A stretch of DNA of 13,684 nucleotides from Candidatus Woesearchaeota archaeon (GCA_015519985.1 WIAN01000152.1:1-13684); one strand, 5' to 3'; positions 1 to 5,691 are shown, numbered from the stretch's first letter. Numbers and translations: made by a program. Notes: generated by a model from the sequence alone, not told the origin.

Positions 1-2
1 AG

Positions 3-686
3 TTTTCTTTAATATTAATAACGTTAGGAGTTAATAAAGGTTATTTAAGAGAAGATGTTTTATCTTTAATAACAATTGTTGGATTAATAACTATATCTGC
101 ATCTACATATATGATATTATACTCTGACAAATTATACTATTTTTTGTCTAAAAAATTAAAAATATTAAAAAATGATAGTGAAAAAGATAAAAAAATATTA
201 GATGAATATGATGTTATACTTTTAGGTTATGATAAAATCGGCCATAATGTTATTTCAGAATTTAAAAAAATGAAAAAAAAGTTTTTAGTAGTAGATTATA
301 ATCCTGAAATTATTTCAAAACTTATAAGTGAAAATATTAACAGTATTTACGGAGACATAGAAGATTTAGAATTTATTGAAAGTTTAAATTTGACAAAAGC
401 AAAAATGGTTCTTTCAACAATAGCAAAAATAGAAAGTAACATTTTAATTGTTGAAAAAATAAGAGAAAAAAACAAAAAGTCAATAATAATAGTTTTAGCT
501 CATGATGAAGAAGAAGCAGAATTATTGTATAAAAAAGGAGCAACATATGTTCTTTTGCCTCACGTACTTGGAGGACTACATATTTCAGAACTCATAAAAA
601 AACACGGATTAGAAAATAAAAATTTTTTGAAAGAAAAAAACAAACATTTAAAATTTTTAAGAAAAAGAAAGAAAAATAAAAAATAA
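3..686 (+). CDS. Kef-type (CPA2) cation:proton antiporter, C-terminal part with TrkA-N domain; 5' end outside window
   Basis: The frame is open from the left edge, so this is the last 227 residues of a larger gene; the first ATG in the window (position 111) is internal. Visible residues 1-45 form the last transmembrane stretch, with the segment TLGVNKGYL and the membrane exit STYMILYSDKLY, both typical of CPA2 antiporters. Residues about 68-190 form a TrkA-N (KTN/RCK N) nucleotide-binding domain: VILLGYDKIG, then VVDYNPE about 22 residues on, and GDIEDLEFIE. The dinucleotide glycine motif reads GYDKIG, so the middle Gly of GxGxxG is Asp, a position that varies in Kef-linked KTN domains. Family knowledge suggests proton-coupled K+ or Na+ movement in the cytoplasmic membrane, gated by nucleotide binding. 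The tail is Lys/Arg-rich. It converges on the CDGSH gene, with 5 bp between stop codons. Confidence 0.88.
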   Translation, partial: FSLILITLGVNKGYLREDVLSLITIVGLITISASTYMILYSDKLYYFLSKKLKILKNDSEKDKKILDEYDVILLGYDKIGHNVISEFKKMKKKFLVVDYNPEIISKLISENINSIYGDIEDLEFIESLNLTKAKMVLSTIAKIESNILIVEKIREKNKKSIIIVLAHDEEEAELLYKKGATYVLLPHVLGGLHISELIKKHGLENKNFLKEKNKHLKFLRKRKKNKK

Positions 687-691
687 AAAAA
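655..691 (-). terminator. T-rich tract ending the CDGSH transcript, inside the antiporter 3' end
   Basis: The A-rich codons of the antiporter's Lys/Arg-rich tail read as repeated T-runs on the minus strand, directly after the CDGSH stop. This suits an archaeal U-tract terminator. In the other direction, a seven-T run at 777-783 inside the CDGSH gene could stop the antiporter transcript. Confidence 0.4.
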
Positions 692-1021
692 TTAATTATT
701 ACAACCACAAGAATGTTCATGATTGTGTTCTTTATTTTTATCATTTTCAGTACTATCTTCTTCATTATTTTCATCGTTTTTTTCTTCAGAACAACAACTT
801 CCTCCACAACAACTATGATTTTTAGAAAAATAAATTTCTATTTCTTTAGGAGAACCATCAATATAAACATATACTTTTTCAGGGTCTTCTTTTATATTAT
901 GATGGCTTCCATCACAAAAAGGAAAATTTTGTGATAAACCACAATTACAAATTGCTTTTTTCTCTCCATTAAAATCTAAAATTATAGGTTTGTTATCTTC
1001 AAAAATCTTTATTCTTGCCAT
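692..1021 (-). CDS. CDGSH-type iron-sulfur protein with Cys/His-rich C-terminal tail
   Basis: A 109-residue protein starting MARIKIF. The CDGSH signature is complete: C25, C27, S30, P34, C36, D37-G38 and H40, the three-Cys/one-His ligand set of a 2Fe-2S cluster. Prokaryotic single-CDGSH proteins of this kind are small soluble cytoplasmic redox or cluster-transfer proteins. An acidic, low-complexity extension follows the domain and carries a CCGGSCC cluster (71-77) and a terminal group H99, H101, H103, C105, C107, which looks like an added metal-binding tail. The ATG at 1021 is preferred over an upstream in-frame ATG at 1066, because a TATA-like box centres about 27 bp before 1021 and the extra 15 residues resemble translated AT-rich leader. 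It is the last gene downstream of the copB-like ATPase and may receive read-through, but has its own promoter. The domain call is firm; the physiological role is inferred. Confidence 0.9.
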   Translation of the reverse strand: MARIKIFEDNKPIILDFNGEKKAICNCGLSQNFPFCDGSHHNIKEDPEKVYVYIDGSPKEIEIYFSKNHSCCGGSCCSEEKNDENNEEDSTENDKNKEHNHEHSCGCNN

Positions 1022-1036
1022 AAAAAAAAGAAAAAG

Positions 1037-1069
1037 GTTGTGATTTTTAAATTTATCCTTTTTCACAAC
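1037..1069 (-). promoter_or_regulatory. Promoter of the CDGSH gene: TATA-like box inside an inverted repeat
   Basis: On the minus strand a TATA-like AAATTTAAAA lies at about 1044-1053, which would put the transcript start at or next to the ATG at 1021 (leaderless). The box sits inside a perfect 7-bp inverted repeat, GTTGTGA at 1037-1043 and TCACAAC at 1063-1069 on the + strand, with a 19-bp spacer. The arms contain G and C in an otherwise AT-rich region. A repressor bound there would block TBP/TFB; that role is inferred from the arrangement. Confidence 0.55.
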
Positions 1070-1082
1070 AAAAGTTTTTTAT

Positions 1083-1109
1083 TCAAAAGATTTCAAAAGT
1101 TTTCAAAAT
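1083..1109 (-). repeat. Three phased TTTTGAAA-like repeats upstream of the CDGSH promoter
   Basis: Read on the minus strand, TTTTGAAA occurs twice, followed by TTTTGAAT, each starting 10 bp after the last. One unit per helical turn would put all copies on the same DNA face. They lie in the gap between the ATPase stop and the CDGSH TATA box. They could be activator sites or simple AT-rich sequence. Confidence 0.4.
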
Positions 1110-1143
1110 ATTTTTGTCTGCATTTTATTTTTTAACTTCAATT

Positions 1144-3291
1144 TTATTTTTTTAACTTTAATAGTTGAGCATTAAACGCAACTATAACTGTACTTAAAGA
1201 CATCAAAGCAGCTCCAAAAGCAGGAGATAACATTATTCCAAAACTATAACCTACACCTGCAGCTAAAGGTATTGCAAATGCATTATAACCTGCAGCCCAA
1301 AACAAATTTTGTATCATTTTGTTGTATGTTTTTTCTCCAAAAGTTATAACTGAATATACTGTTTCAGGATTATCATTTACTAATATTACATCTGCTGTTT
1401 CAGCAGCTATATCTGTTCCTGAACCTATAGCAATTCCCAAATTTGATTGTGCTAAAGCAGGAGCATCATTTATACCGTCTCCAACCATAGAAACATATTC
1501 TCCTTTAGATTGCAATTCTTTAACAATATCCAATTTTTCATGAGGTAAAAGTTCTGCATAAAAACCGTCTAAAGAGAGTTTTTCAGCTACTTTTTCAGCT
1601 ATTTTCTTATGATCTCCTGTAAGCATATAAGTTTTTATTCCTAAACTTTTCAATTTTTTTATTGCAGAGTAAGATTCTTCTCTAATAGAATCTTCTAAAG
1701 TTAATGCAGCAACTATTTTGTTTTCAACAACAACATATACTAAAGTTCCTATAAAGTCAAAAGAAATATTAGGAATTTCAAAATCATTTTTAGACAAATA
1801 TTTTTGACTTGCTAAAATAATTTTTTTTCCATCAACAATTCCTTTCAAACCTTCCCCTCTCAATATTTCTACACTTTTTGCTTTTAAATGTCTAATATTA
1901 TATTCTTCTGCTTTGTCTAAAATTCCTTTTGCTATTGGATGTTCTGAATTTTTTTCTAGTGCAACAGCCAATTCTAAAATTCTTTTTTCATCAAAAGAAA
2001 CATCTAAAATTTTTATTGAAGAAACTTTGAATTTTCCTTCTGTTAAAGTACCTGTCTTGTCAAATAAGACAACAGATACTTTTTTAGAATTTTCAAAAGC
2101 AGTTCTGTTCCTTATTAATATTCCGTTTTTAGCAGCTATTGATGTAGAGACTGAATTTACAAGAGGTATTGCTAATCCTAAAGCGTGAGGACATGCAATA
2201 ACCATAACAGTAACCATTCTTTCAATAGCAAATTCTAAAGAAGAGTAAAAACTCCAATATGAAAAAGTAATAATTCCAGAAGTTACAGCAATATAAGTAA
2301 GCCATTTTGCTGCTACATCTGCTAACTTTTCAGTCTTAGATTTTGAACTTTGAGCTTCTTTAACTAAATTAATAACTTTATTAAGATAACTTTCTTCTCC
2401 TGTATTTGTTACTTTAACTTTTAAAATTCCATTACCATTAATAGAACCTCCTATTACTTTATCACTAACTTTTTTCAATACAGGTTTTGATTCTCCTGTA
2501 AGCATAGACTCATCAATAAAACTTTCCCCTTCTATTATAATTCCGTCAGAAGGTATTTTTTCACCTGCTTTTACTAAAACAACATCGTCTTTTTTCAAGT
2601 CTGAAAGTTTAACATCTACAATTTTTTCATCAACAACTAAATGAGCTTTATCAGGGAGTAGTTGTGCTAATTTTTCTAAAGCTTTAGAAGCTCCAAGCAC
2701 AGATTTCATTTCTATCCAATGACCTAAAAGCATAACATCTATCAAAGTTGCTAATTCCCAAAAAAAGTATTTTCCTTTCAAACCAAAAACAACTGCGGAA
2801 CTATAAACATAAGCTACAGTTATAGCAATAGCTATTAAAGTCATCATTCCAGGGTTTTTATTTGAAACTTCATCGTACAAACCTTTTAAAAAAGGCCAAC
2901 CTCCATAAAAAAATATTATTGAAGAAAATAAAAATAAAACATATTTATCTCCTGTAAAAGTAAAAGAAAAATTCAAAAAACTTTGTATTAAAGGAGATAA
3001 AATTAAAACAGGAATGGTCAAAATTAAAGACAGATAAAATCTTTTTTTATAATCTTCTATCATCATTTTATGATGGTCTGTATTTGATAAATCATGACAA
3101 GAATGTCCTTTATGATCTTCATGATTGTGATGATCATGGTTATGATGATTATGATGTTCTTTATTTTCTTCACCACTATGATCGTGACTGTGTTTATGAC
3201 TATGCTCATGCTGATCATGATTATGATTTTTATGAGTGTTGTGCTCTTCATTATGTTCTTTATGTATATGATTATGATCTTTTTTGTTCAT
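1144..3291 (-). CDS. copB: Copper-translocating P-type ATPase, CopB-like (CPH, P1B-3), with His-rich N-terminus
   Basis: A 715-residue P1B ATPase with the full set of catalytic motifs: TGES 265-268, the membrane metal site CPH 367-369, the phosphorylated DKTGT from D411, an HP motif in SEHP, TGD, and GDGINDAP 604-611. The CPH site, together with GYN at 668-670 followed by PLAAG and the last helix MSLSTVIVAFNAQLL, matches the CopB/P1B-3 group rather than the CPC-type CopA group. Family members expel copper (Cu+ or Cu2+, sometimes Ag+) across the cytoplasmic membrane. No CxxC metal-binding domain precedes the pump; instead 27 histidines fall in residues 6-74, with a single Cys at 65. The start at 3291 is supported by a GAGGTG site 8 nt upstream. 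It follows the DUF302 gene by 25 bp and is probably cotranscribed with it. Metal specificity is inferred from the motifs. Confidence 0.93.
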   Translation of the reverse strand: MNKKDHNHIHKEHNEEHNTHKNHNHDQHEHSHKHSHDHSGEENKEHHNHHNHDHHNHEDHKGHSCHDLSNTDHHKMMIEDYKKRFYLSLILTIPVLILSPLIQSFLNFSFTFTGDKYVLFLFSSIIFFYGGWPFLKGLYDEVSNKNPGMMTLIAIAITVAYVYSSAVVFGLKGKYFFWELATLIDVMLLGHWIEMKSVLGASKALEKLAQLLPDKAHLVVDEKIVDVKLSDLKKDDVVLVKAGEKIPSDGIIIEGESFIDESMLTGESKPVLKKVSDKVIGGSINGNGILKVKVTNTGEESYLNKVINLVKEAQSSKSKTEKLADVAAKWLTYIAVTSGIITFSYWSFYSSLEFAIERMVTVMVIACPHALGLAIPLVNSVSTSIAAKNGILIRNRTAFENSKKVSVVLFDKTGTLTEGKFKVSSIKILDVSFDEKRILELAVALEKNSEHPIAKGILDKAEEYNIRHLKAKSVEILRGEGLKGIVDGKKIILASQKYLSKNDFEIPNISFDFIGTLVYVVVENKIVAALTLEDSIREESYSAIKKLKSLGIKTYMLTGDHKKIAEKVAEKLSLDGFYAELLPHEKLDIVKELQSKGEYVSMVGDGINDAPALAQSNLGIAIGSGTDIAAETADVILVNDNPETVYSVITFGEKTYNKMIQNLFWAAGYNAFAIPLAAGVGYSFGIMLSPAFGAALMSLSTVIVAFNAQLLKLKK
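3069..3276 (-). repeat. Low-complexity DNA encoding the His-rich N-terminus of the ATPase
   Basis: Dense CAT/CAC codons alternate with Asn, Asp, Glu and Lys codons, so the + strand reads as runs of ATG and ATGATT. This opens long false reading frames on both strands. The repetition is irregular, with no fixed unit, and looks like a protein-driven composition bias with replication slippage possible. Confidence 0.7.
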
Positions 3292-3299
3292 AAAATTTT

Positions 3300-3305
3300 C
3301 ACCTC
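3300..3305 (-). promoter_or_regulatory. Shine-Dalgarno site of the CopB-like ATPase
   Basis: The minus strand reads GAGGTG, 8 nt before the ATG at 3291. It confirms that start, and it shows that this gene is read as an internal operon member. Confidence 0.75.
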
Positions 3306-3316
3306 AAAAAAATATT

Positions 3317-3700
3317 TTAGATTCTTTCAAAAGCAGATTTTAATTTTTCTTCAATTTCAAAAGCAACTTTAGAAACATTTTCATTATTAACCAAACTCAT
3401 TATTTCAGTAGGTTTTATAACAGAAATTATTGTTTCATCGTTTTCATTCACAAAAACAACAATGTTACAAGGAAGCAACAATCCAAGATTATTATCATAA
3501 CCTAAAACTTCTAAAGCTTTTTTAGGATTGCAAGCTTCTAAAACTAAATATTCTTTATAATCAACATTTAATTTTTCTTTAAAAGCTTTTTTAAAATCTA
3601 CTTCTGCAATTATACCGAATCCTTCTTTTTTCAATTCTTCAGTTATTTTTTTTACAGCTTCAGAATGTGAAAAATTTACTTTTTTACTCAAACCATACAT
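3317..3700 (-). CDS. DUF302 domain protein
   Basis: A 127-residue soluble protein covering one DUF302 domain. It has the features of that family: an N-terminal FSHSEAVKKITEELKKEGFG helix region, then DFKKAFKEKLNVDY, LEACNPKKA (55-62, with C57) and GLLLPCNIVVF (73-83, with C78). The two cysteines lie in the most conserved segments and could bind metal or a cofactor. The function of DUF302 is not settled, though its genes often accompany metal-resistance and redox genes in bacteria. The start at 3700 has AGGTGG 6 nt upstream. It lies between the SHOCT gene (55-bp gap without a T-tract) and the CopB-like ATPase (25-bp gap), so it is very probably in the same transcript. A copper-buffering or accessory role is inferred only from position. 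Confidence 0.88.
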   Translation of the reverse strand: MYGLSKKVNFSHSEAVKKITEELKKEGFGIIAEVDFKKAFKEKLNVDYKEYLVLEACNPKKALEVLGYDNNLGLLLPCNIVVFVNENDETIISVIKPTEIMSLVNNENVSKVAFEIEEKLKSAFERI

Positions 3701-3755
3701 TTAAATCCACCTATTTATTTTTATTATTTTATTATTTTTTGTTTTGTTACTTTTT

Positions 3756-3962
3756 TTAGTTGTTTTTTTCCAACTCTTTCTTTTTTTCTTCATACTCTTT
3801 TTTAGAGATTTCTCCCTTAACATATTTTTCTTTTAAAATTTTTAAAAGGTCTTCATCTTTATCTTTAGGATATAATATCAACCACAAAATGAGTATTATG
3901 AAAAATATCCATAAAAACATCATTAAAGGCCATAAAAAAAAACCCATATGACCAAAATACAC
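3756..3962 (-). CDS. Small SHOCT-domain membrane protein
   Basis: A 68-residue protein with one membrane helix (about 7-30, aromatic-rich, ending LWLILYPKD) and a SHOCT motif at about 38-64: EDLLKILKEKYVKGEISKKEYEEKKKEL. SHOCT (short C-terminal) segments are helical modules of unknown detail, and small membrane forms commonly lie beside copper ATPase genes in bacteria. The chosen start is GTG at 3962, because an AGGTGA site ends 6 nt upstream; that site overlaps the alternative GTG at 3971. The ATG at 3947 would be too far from it and would cut the membrane helix close. The gene follows the Met-rich protein by 56 bp. It might support the pump or the Met-rich protein in the membrane, but nothing in the sequence proves this. 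Confidence 0.8.
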   Translation of the reverse strand: MYFGHMGFFLWPLMMFLWIFFIILILWLILYPKDKDEDLLKILKEKYVKGEISKKEYEEKKKELEKNN

Positions 3963-3968
3963 TTTTAT

Positions 3969-3974
3969 CACCTA
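3969..3974 (-). promoter_or_regulatory. Shine-Dalgarno site that decides the SHOCT gene start
   Basis: AGGTGA on the minus strand precedes the GTG at 3962 by 6 nt and overlaps the upstream GTG at 3971. It favours 3962 as the start. Confidence 0.6.
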
Positions 3975-3987
3975 CATTTTATTAAAT

Positions 3988-4008
3988 AAAAAAAATAAAG
4001 TTAAAAAA
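3988..4008 (-). terminator. Possible partial T-tract terminator after the Met-rich gene
   Basis: On the minus strand, runs of six and eight T lie just past the Met-rich gene's stop codon, before the SHOCT gene. Archaeal transcription often ends at such U-tracts, so part of the transcription may stop here. That would give more Met-rich mRNA than pump mRNA. No stem-loop is needed or clearly present. Confidence 0.35.
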
Positions 4009-4018
4009 TTTTTAATTT

Positions 4019-4549
4019 TTAACGATTCATAGGCATACCTTGCATTCCCATATCATCCATTTCATCATCTGCCATTCCTTGCATCATATTTGAATCCATC
4101 ATTTGCATCATACTGTTCATCATTCCCATCATGTGTTTCATCATACTAAACATTCCTTCATTATTCGTAGGTTGTTGCCCCATAGATTGTTGTCTTTTTT
4201 CCATAAAAGACATAACTTCTTTTAATTCATCTTCATTTAATGCAGATAAAAATTCTTTCATATGATCTTCATGAATAACGTCTAACTTTTTCTTTAAAGA
4301 ATCATTAAAAGTACTTGTCATTTCTTCATGCATTTCGTTCATAGTTTCAATAAACTTTTCTTTAACATTAGACTCTTTTAAAACTTCAACATTTTCATTA
4401 TTATCGTTATTCATAACTCCATGTGCAAAAGATAAAGAAACACTAAATAATAATAAAATTCCTATAACACTTAAAACTAAAAGATATTTTAAGTTGTTAT
4501 TCCCTTCTTTTTTTATTACATTTGTTGTTTTTTTTATTTTTTCTCCCAT
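4019..4549 (-). CDS. Exported or membrane-anchored Met-rich protein, probable copper-binding
   Basis: A 176-residue protein. Residues 20-42 form a hydrophobic signal sequence or anchor ending SLSFA-HG, with a plausible cleavage after A42. A charged helical region follows (60-120, with scattered His and Met), then a tail of 44 residues (133-176) with 19 methionines, arranged as MM pairs and MxM groups. Methionine clusters outside the membrane typically bind Cu(I) or Ag(I). I do not recognise a named family. The ATG at 4549 is chosen because GAGGTG lies 7 nt upstream; a longer in-frame reading to 4672 begins in the promoter region. It is the first gene of the metal block. A role as an extracellular copper scavenger or sensor is inferred from composition and neighbours. 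Confidence 0.8.
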   Translation of the reverse strand: MGEKIKKTTNVIKKEGNNNLKYLLVLSVIGILLLFSVSLSFAHGVMNNDNNENVEVLKESNVKEKFIETMNEMHEEMTSTFNDSLKKKLDVIHEDHMKEFLSALNEDELKEVMSFMEKRQQSMGQQPTNNEGMFSMMKHMMGMMNSMMQMMDSNMMQGMADDEMDDMGMQGMPMNR

Positions 4550-4556
4550 AAAAACA

Positions 4557-4562
4557 CACCTC
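4557..4562 (-). promoter_or_regulatory. Shine-Dalgarno site that decides the Met-rich protein start
   Basis: GAGGTG on the minus strand ends 7 nt before the ATG at 4549. It rules against the in-frame ATG at 4672, which would add 41 residues encoded by promoter-like DNA. Confidence 0.7.
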
Positions 4563-4594
4563 AATTCTGTTTTTTTTATTTTTTTATTTTTTTG

Positions 4595-4612
4595 AATCAA
4601 ACTTATTTGATT
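4595..4612 (-). promoter_or_regulatory. Perfect inverted repeat in the leader of the metal operon
   Basis: AATCAAA, a 4-bp spacer CTTA, then TTTGATT. It lies about 45-65 bp upstream of the Met-rich ATG and downstream of the predicted TATA box, so it should be in the 5' untranslated mRNA. It could be an operator or a short hairpin. Confidence 0.4.
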
Positions 4613-4643
4613 AAATTCAATTTTAAAGTAAAACAAGATATAG

Positions 4644-4668
4644 TTAAAACATTTAAATACTGTTTTAA
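4644..4668 (-). promoter_or_regulatory. Probable promoter of the metal operon: TATA box between inverted arms
   Basis: The minus strand reads GTATTTAAAT at 4651-4660, a good archaeal TATA box, giving a predicted transcript start near 4629 and a leader of about 80 nt. The box is bracketed by a perfect 8-bp inverted repeat, TTAAAACA at 4644-4651 and TGTTTTAA at 4661-4668, with a 9-bp spacer. The low-complexity arms could arise by chance. A TATA-blocking operator is the tempting reading. Confidence 0.45.
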
Positions 4669-4696
4669 ACAAAAATCTGATTTGAAATACTTAAAA

Positions 4697-4706
4697 TTTA
4701 TAAATA
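4697..4706 (+). promoter_or_regulatory. TATA box of the multi-pass membrane protein gene
   Basis: TTTATAAATA, preceded by an A-rich BRE-like stretch, is centred 26 bp before the ATG at 4728. This spacing predicts transcription starting at the start codon, a leaderless mRNA. Confidence 0.65.
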
Positions 4707-4727
4707 GAAAAAAAGATTTATTATAAT

Positions 4728-5357
4728 ATGGCTTCAAACTTTTTAATACCCACATGGTTTTCAGGATACGATATTTTTTTAGAATTAATATTTTCAATAA
4801 TAACATTTTTTTTGTTTTTATTTTCATTAAAAATATATGATTCTACTAATGATGTTAAAATAAAATATTTTGGAATAGGTTTTTTATTAATATCCTTATC
4901 TTATATTATAAAAGCAACAAATAACTATTTTACAAATTACGGTGTTTTAAACAACAATATTTTTACAATAGGAACTTATTTGTATATTGTTTTTATGCTT
5001 TCAGGATTAGCGTTTTTAACTTACATTACTTTTAAAACAGAAAAAATAAGAGTTTTATTTTTTATAATCTTAATTTCTTTAATAGGAGTATTCTTAAGCA
5101 TAGATAAAGTATATACTTTTTATTTATACTCTACTATTTATCTTATAATTTTGTCAATACATTTTATAAAAAACTATTTTAAAAATAAAAATAAAAAAGC
5201 ATTAACAATAACTATAGCATTCTTATTTTTATTATTTGGAAATGTGCATTTTTTATTATCTGTAAATCACGAATTATTTTATGCAATAGGTCACATATTA
5301 GAATTAACAGCATACATTCTTATAATGTTTAATTTATTTTTGGTGCGTAAAATATGA
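4728..5357 (+). CDS. Multi-pass membrane protein of unknown function, coupled to a winged-helix gene
   Basis: A 209-residue protein with about seven hydrophobic helices: roughly 15-35, 48-65, 78-102, 109-124, 130-147, 159-178 and 184-205. The loops are short and Lys/Asn-rich. No enzymatic motif or large soluble domain is visible; a His-containing helix (FGNVHFLLSV) and a conserved-looking HELFYAIGHILEL lie near the end. The arrangement recalls 7-helix sensor modules, but I cannot name a family with certainty. The start follows a TATA box by 26 bp, so the mRNA is likely leaderless. Its TGA stop overlaps the ATG of the next gene as ATGA, which implies coupled translation and a shared job with a DNA-binding protein. 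It is divergent from the metal operon across a 178-bp promoter region. A membrane sensor role is inferred. Confidence 0.72.
   Translation: MASNFLIPTWFSGYDIFLELIFSIITFFLFLFSLKIYDSTNDVKIKYFGIGFLLISLSYIIKATNNYFTNYGVLNNNIFTIGTYLYIVFMLSGLAFLTYITFKTEKIRVLFFIILISLIGVFLSIDKVYTFYLYSTIYLIILSIHFIKNYFKNKNKKALTITIAFLFLLFGNVHFLLSVNHELFYAIGHILELTAYILIMFNLFLVRKI
5342..5345 (+). promoter_or_regulatory. Shine-Dalgarno site of the winged-helix gene, inside the upstream gene
   Basis: GGTG lies 8 nt before the ATG at 5354, within the last codons of the membrane protein gene. It supports coupled translation across the ATGA overlap. Confidence 0.5.
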
Positions 5358-5629
5358 AAAAAAGAGAAAGAATAGAAATAATACATGATATTTTAAACTC
5401 TATAAAAGAAAAAAATCCTCCTGTAAGACAAACACACATACTTTACAAATCAAATTTATCACATCAAATGTTAGTAGAATATCTTACAGAACTAATAAAA
5501 AAAGGTTTTATAATAGAAAAAGAAGATAAAAAAGGAAAAAAACATTATGAATTGACAGAAAAAGCATATAAGTTTCTTAACGATTATAAAATAATAAAAG
5601 GATTTATAGAATCTTACGGTTTAGATTAA
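5354..5629 (+). CDS. Archaeal winged-helix transcriptional regulator
   Basis: A 91-residue protein matching the archaeal winged-helix family often called HTH_45. Helix 1 is RERIEIIHDILNSIKE (4-19), followed by VRQTHILYKSNLSHQMLVEY, which holds the recognition helix (about 25-43). Next are LTELIKKGFIIEK, a wing with KKGKKHYELT (59-68), and a C-terminal helix ending FIESYGLD that is likely used for dimer formation. It has no sensor domain or metal-binding cysteine, so any signal would have to come from a partner. The partner is most likely the membrane protein upstream, with which it overlaps by 4 bp. As the only DNA-binding protein seen in the window and a neighbour of the metal operon's promoter, it is a candidate regulator of that operon, but this is inference. 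Confidence 0.87.
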   Translation: MKKRERIEIIHDILNSIKEKNPPVRQTHILYKSNLSHQMLVEYLTELIKKGFIIEKEDKKGKKHYELTEKAYKFLNDYKIIKGFIESYGLD

Positions 5630-5661
5630 AATTTAGGTAAAAAACTAATTTTTAGAAAATC

Positions 5662-5669
5662 TTTTTAAA
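5662..5669 (+). promoter_or_regulatory. TATA-like box of the Cys-rich lipoprotein gene
   Basis: TTTTTAAA is centred about 26-27 bp before the ATG at 5692, again predicting a leaderless transcript. The T-run could also help to end the transcript of the winged-helix gene upstream. Confidence 0.5.
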
Positions 5670-5691
5670 GAACAAAACAATATTATCTTTT

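Noticed and set aside
219..250. Defective nucleotide-binding motif in the antiporter (GYDKIG)
   Set aside because: The second glycine position is often replaced in Kef-linked KTN domains, so it is not good evidence for loss of function.
713..934. A 73-codon hydrophobic frame on the + strand over the CDGSH gene
   Set aside because: It is the antisense of a gene with a complete CDGSH motif; Phe/Ile richness comes from complementing Lys/Glu/Asn codons.
1022..1066. 15-residue N-terminal extension of the CDGSH protein
   Set aside because: The TATA-like box and the inverted repeat lie inside this stretch, so the ATG at 1021 is the better start.
1036..1069. An RNA pseudoknot or riboswitch from the interleaved GTTGTGA/TCACAAC and AAAAAGG/CCTTTTT arms
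   Set aside because: Most of the region lies upstream of the predicted transcript start, so it should act as DNA; a longer read-through transcript from the ATPase gene is the only case where RNA folding would matter.
3084..3372. Open reading frames on the + strand opposite the His-rich tail (Met/Asp/Tyr-rich proteins)
   Set aside because: They are antisense to the His codons of the ATPase, have biased low-complexity content, and have no promoter or Shine-Dalgarno site.
4550..4672. 41-residue N-terminal extension of the Met-rich protein
   Set aside because: The predicted TATA box, leader repeat and Shine-Dalgarno site all lie in it, and the signal sequence follows the ATG at 4549.
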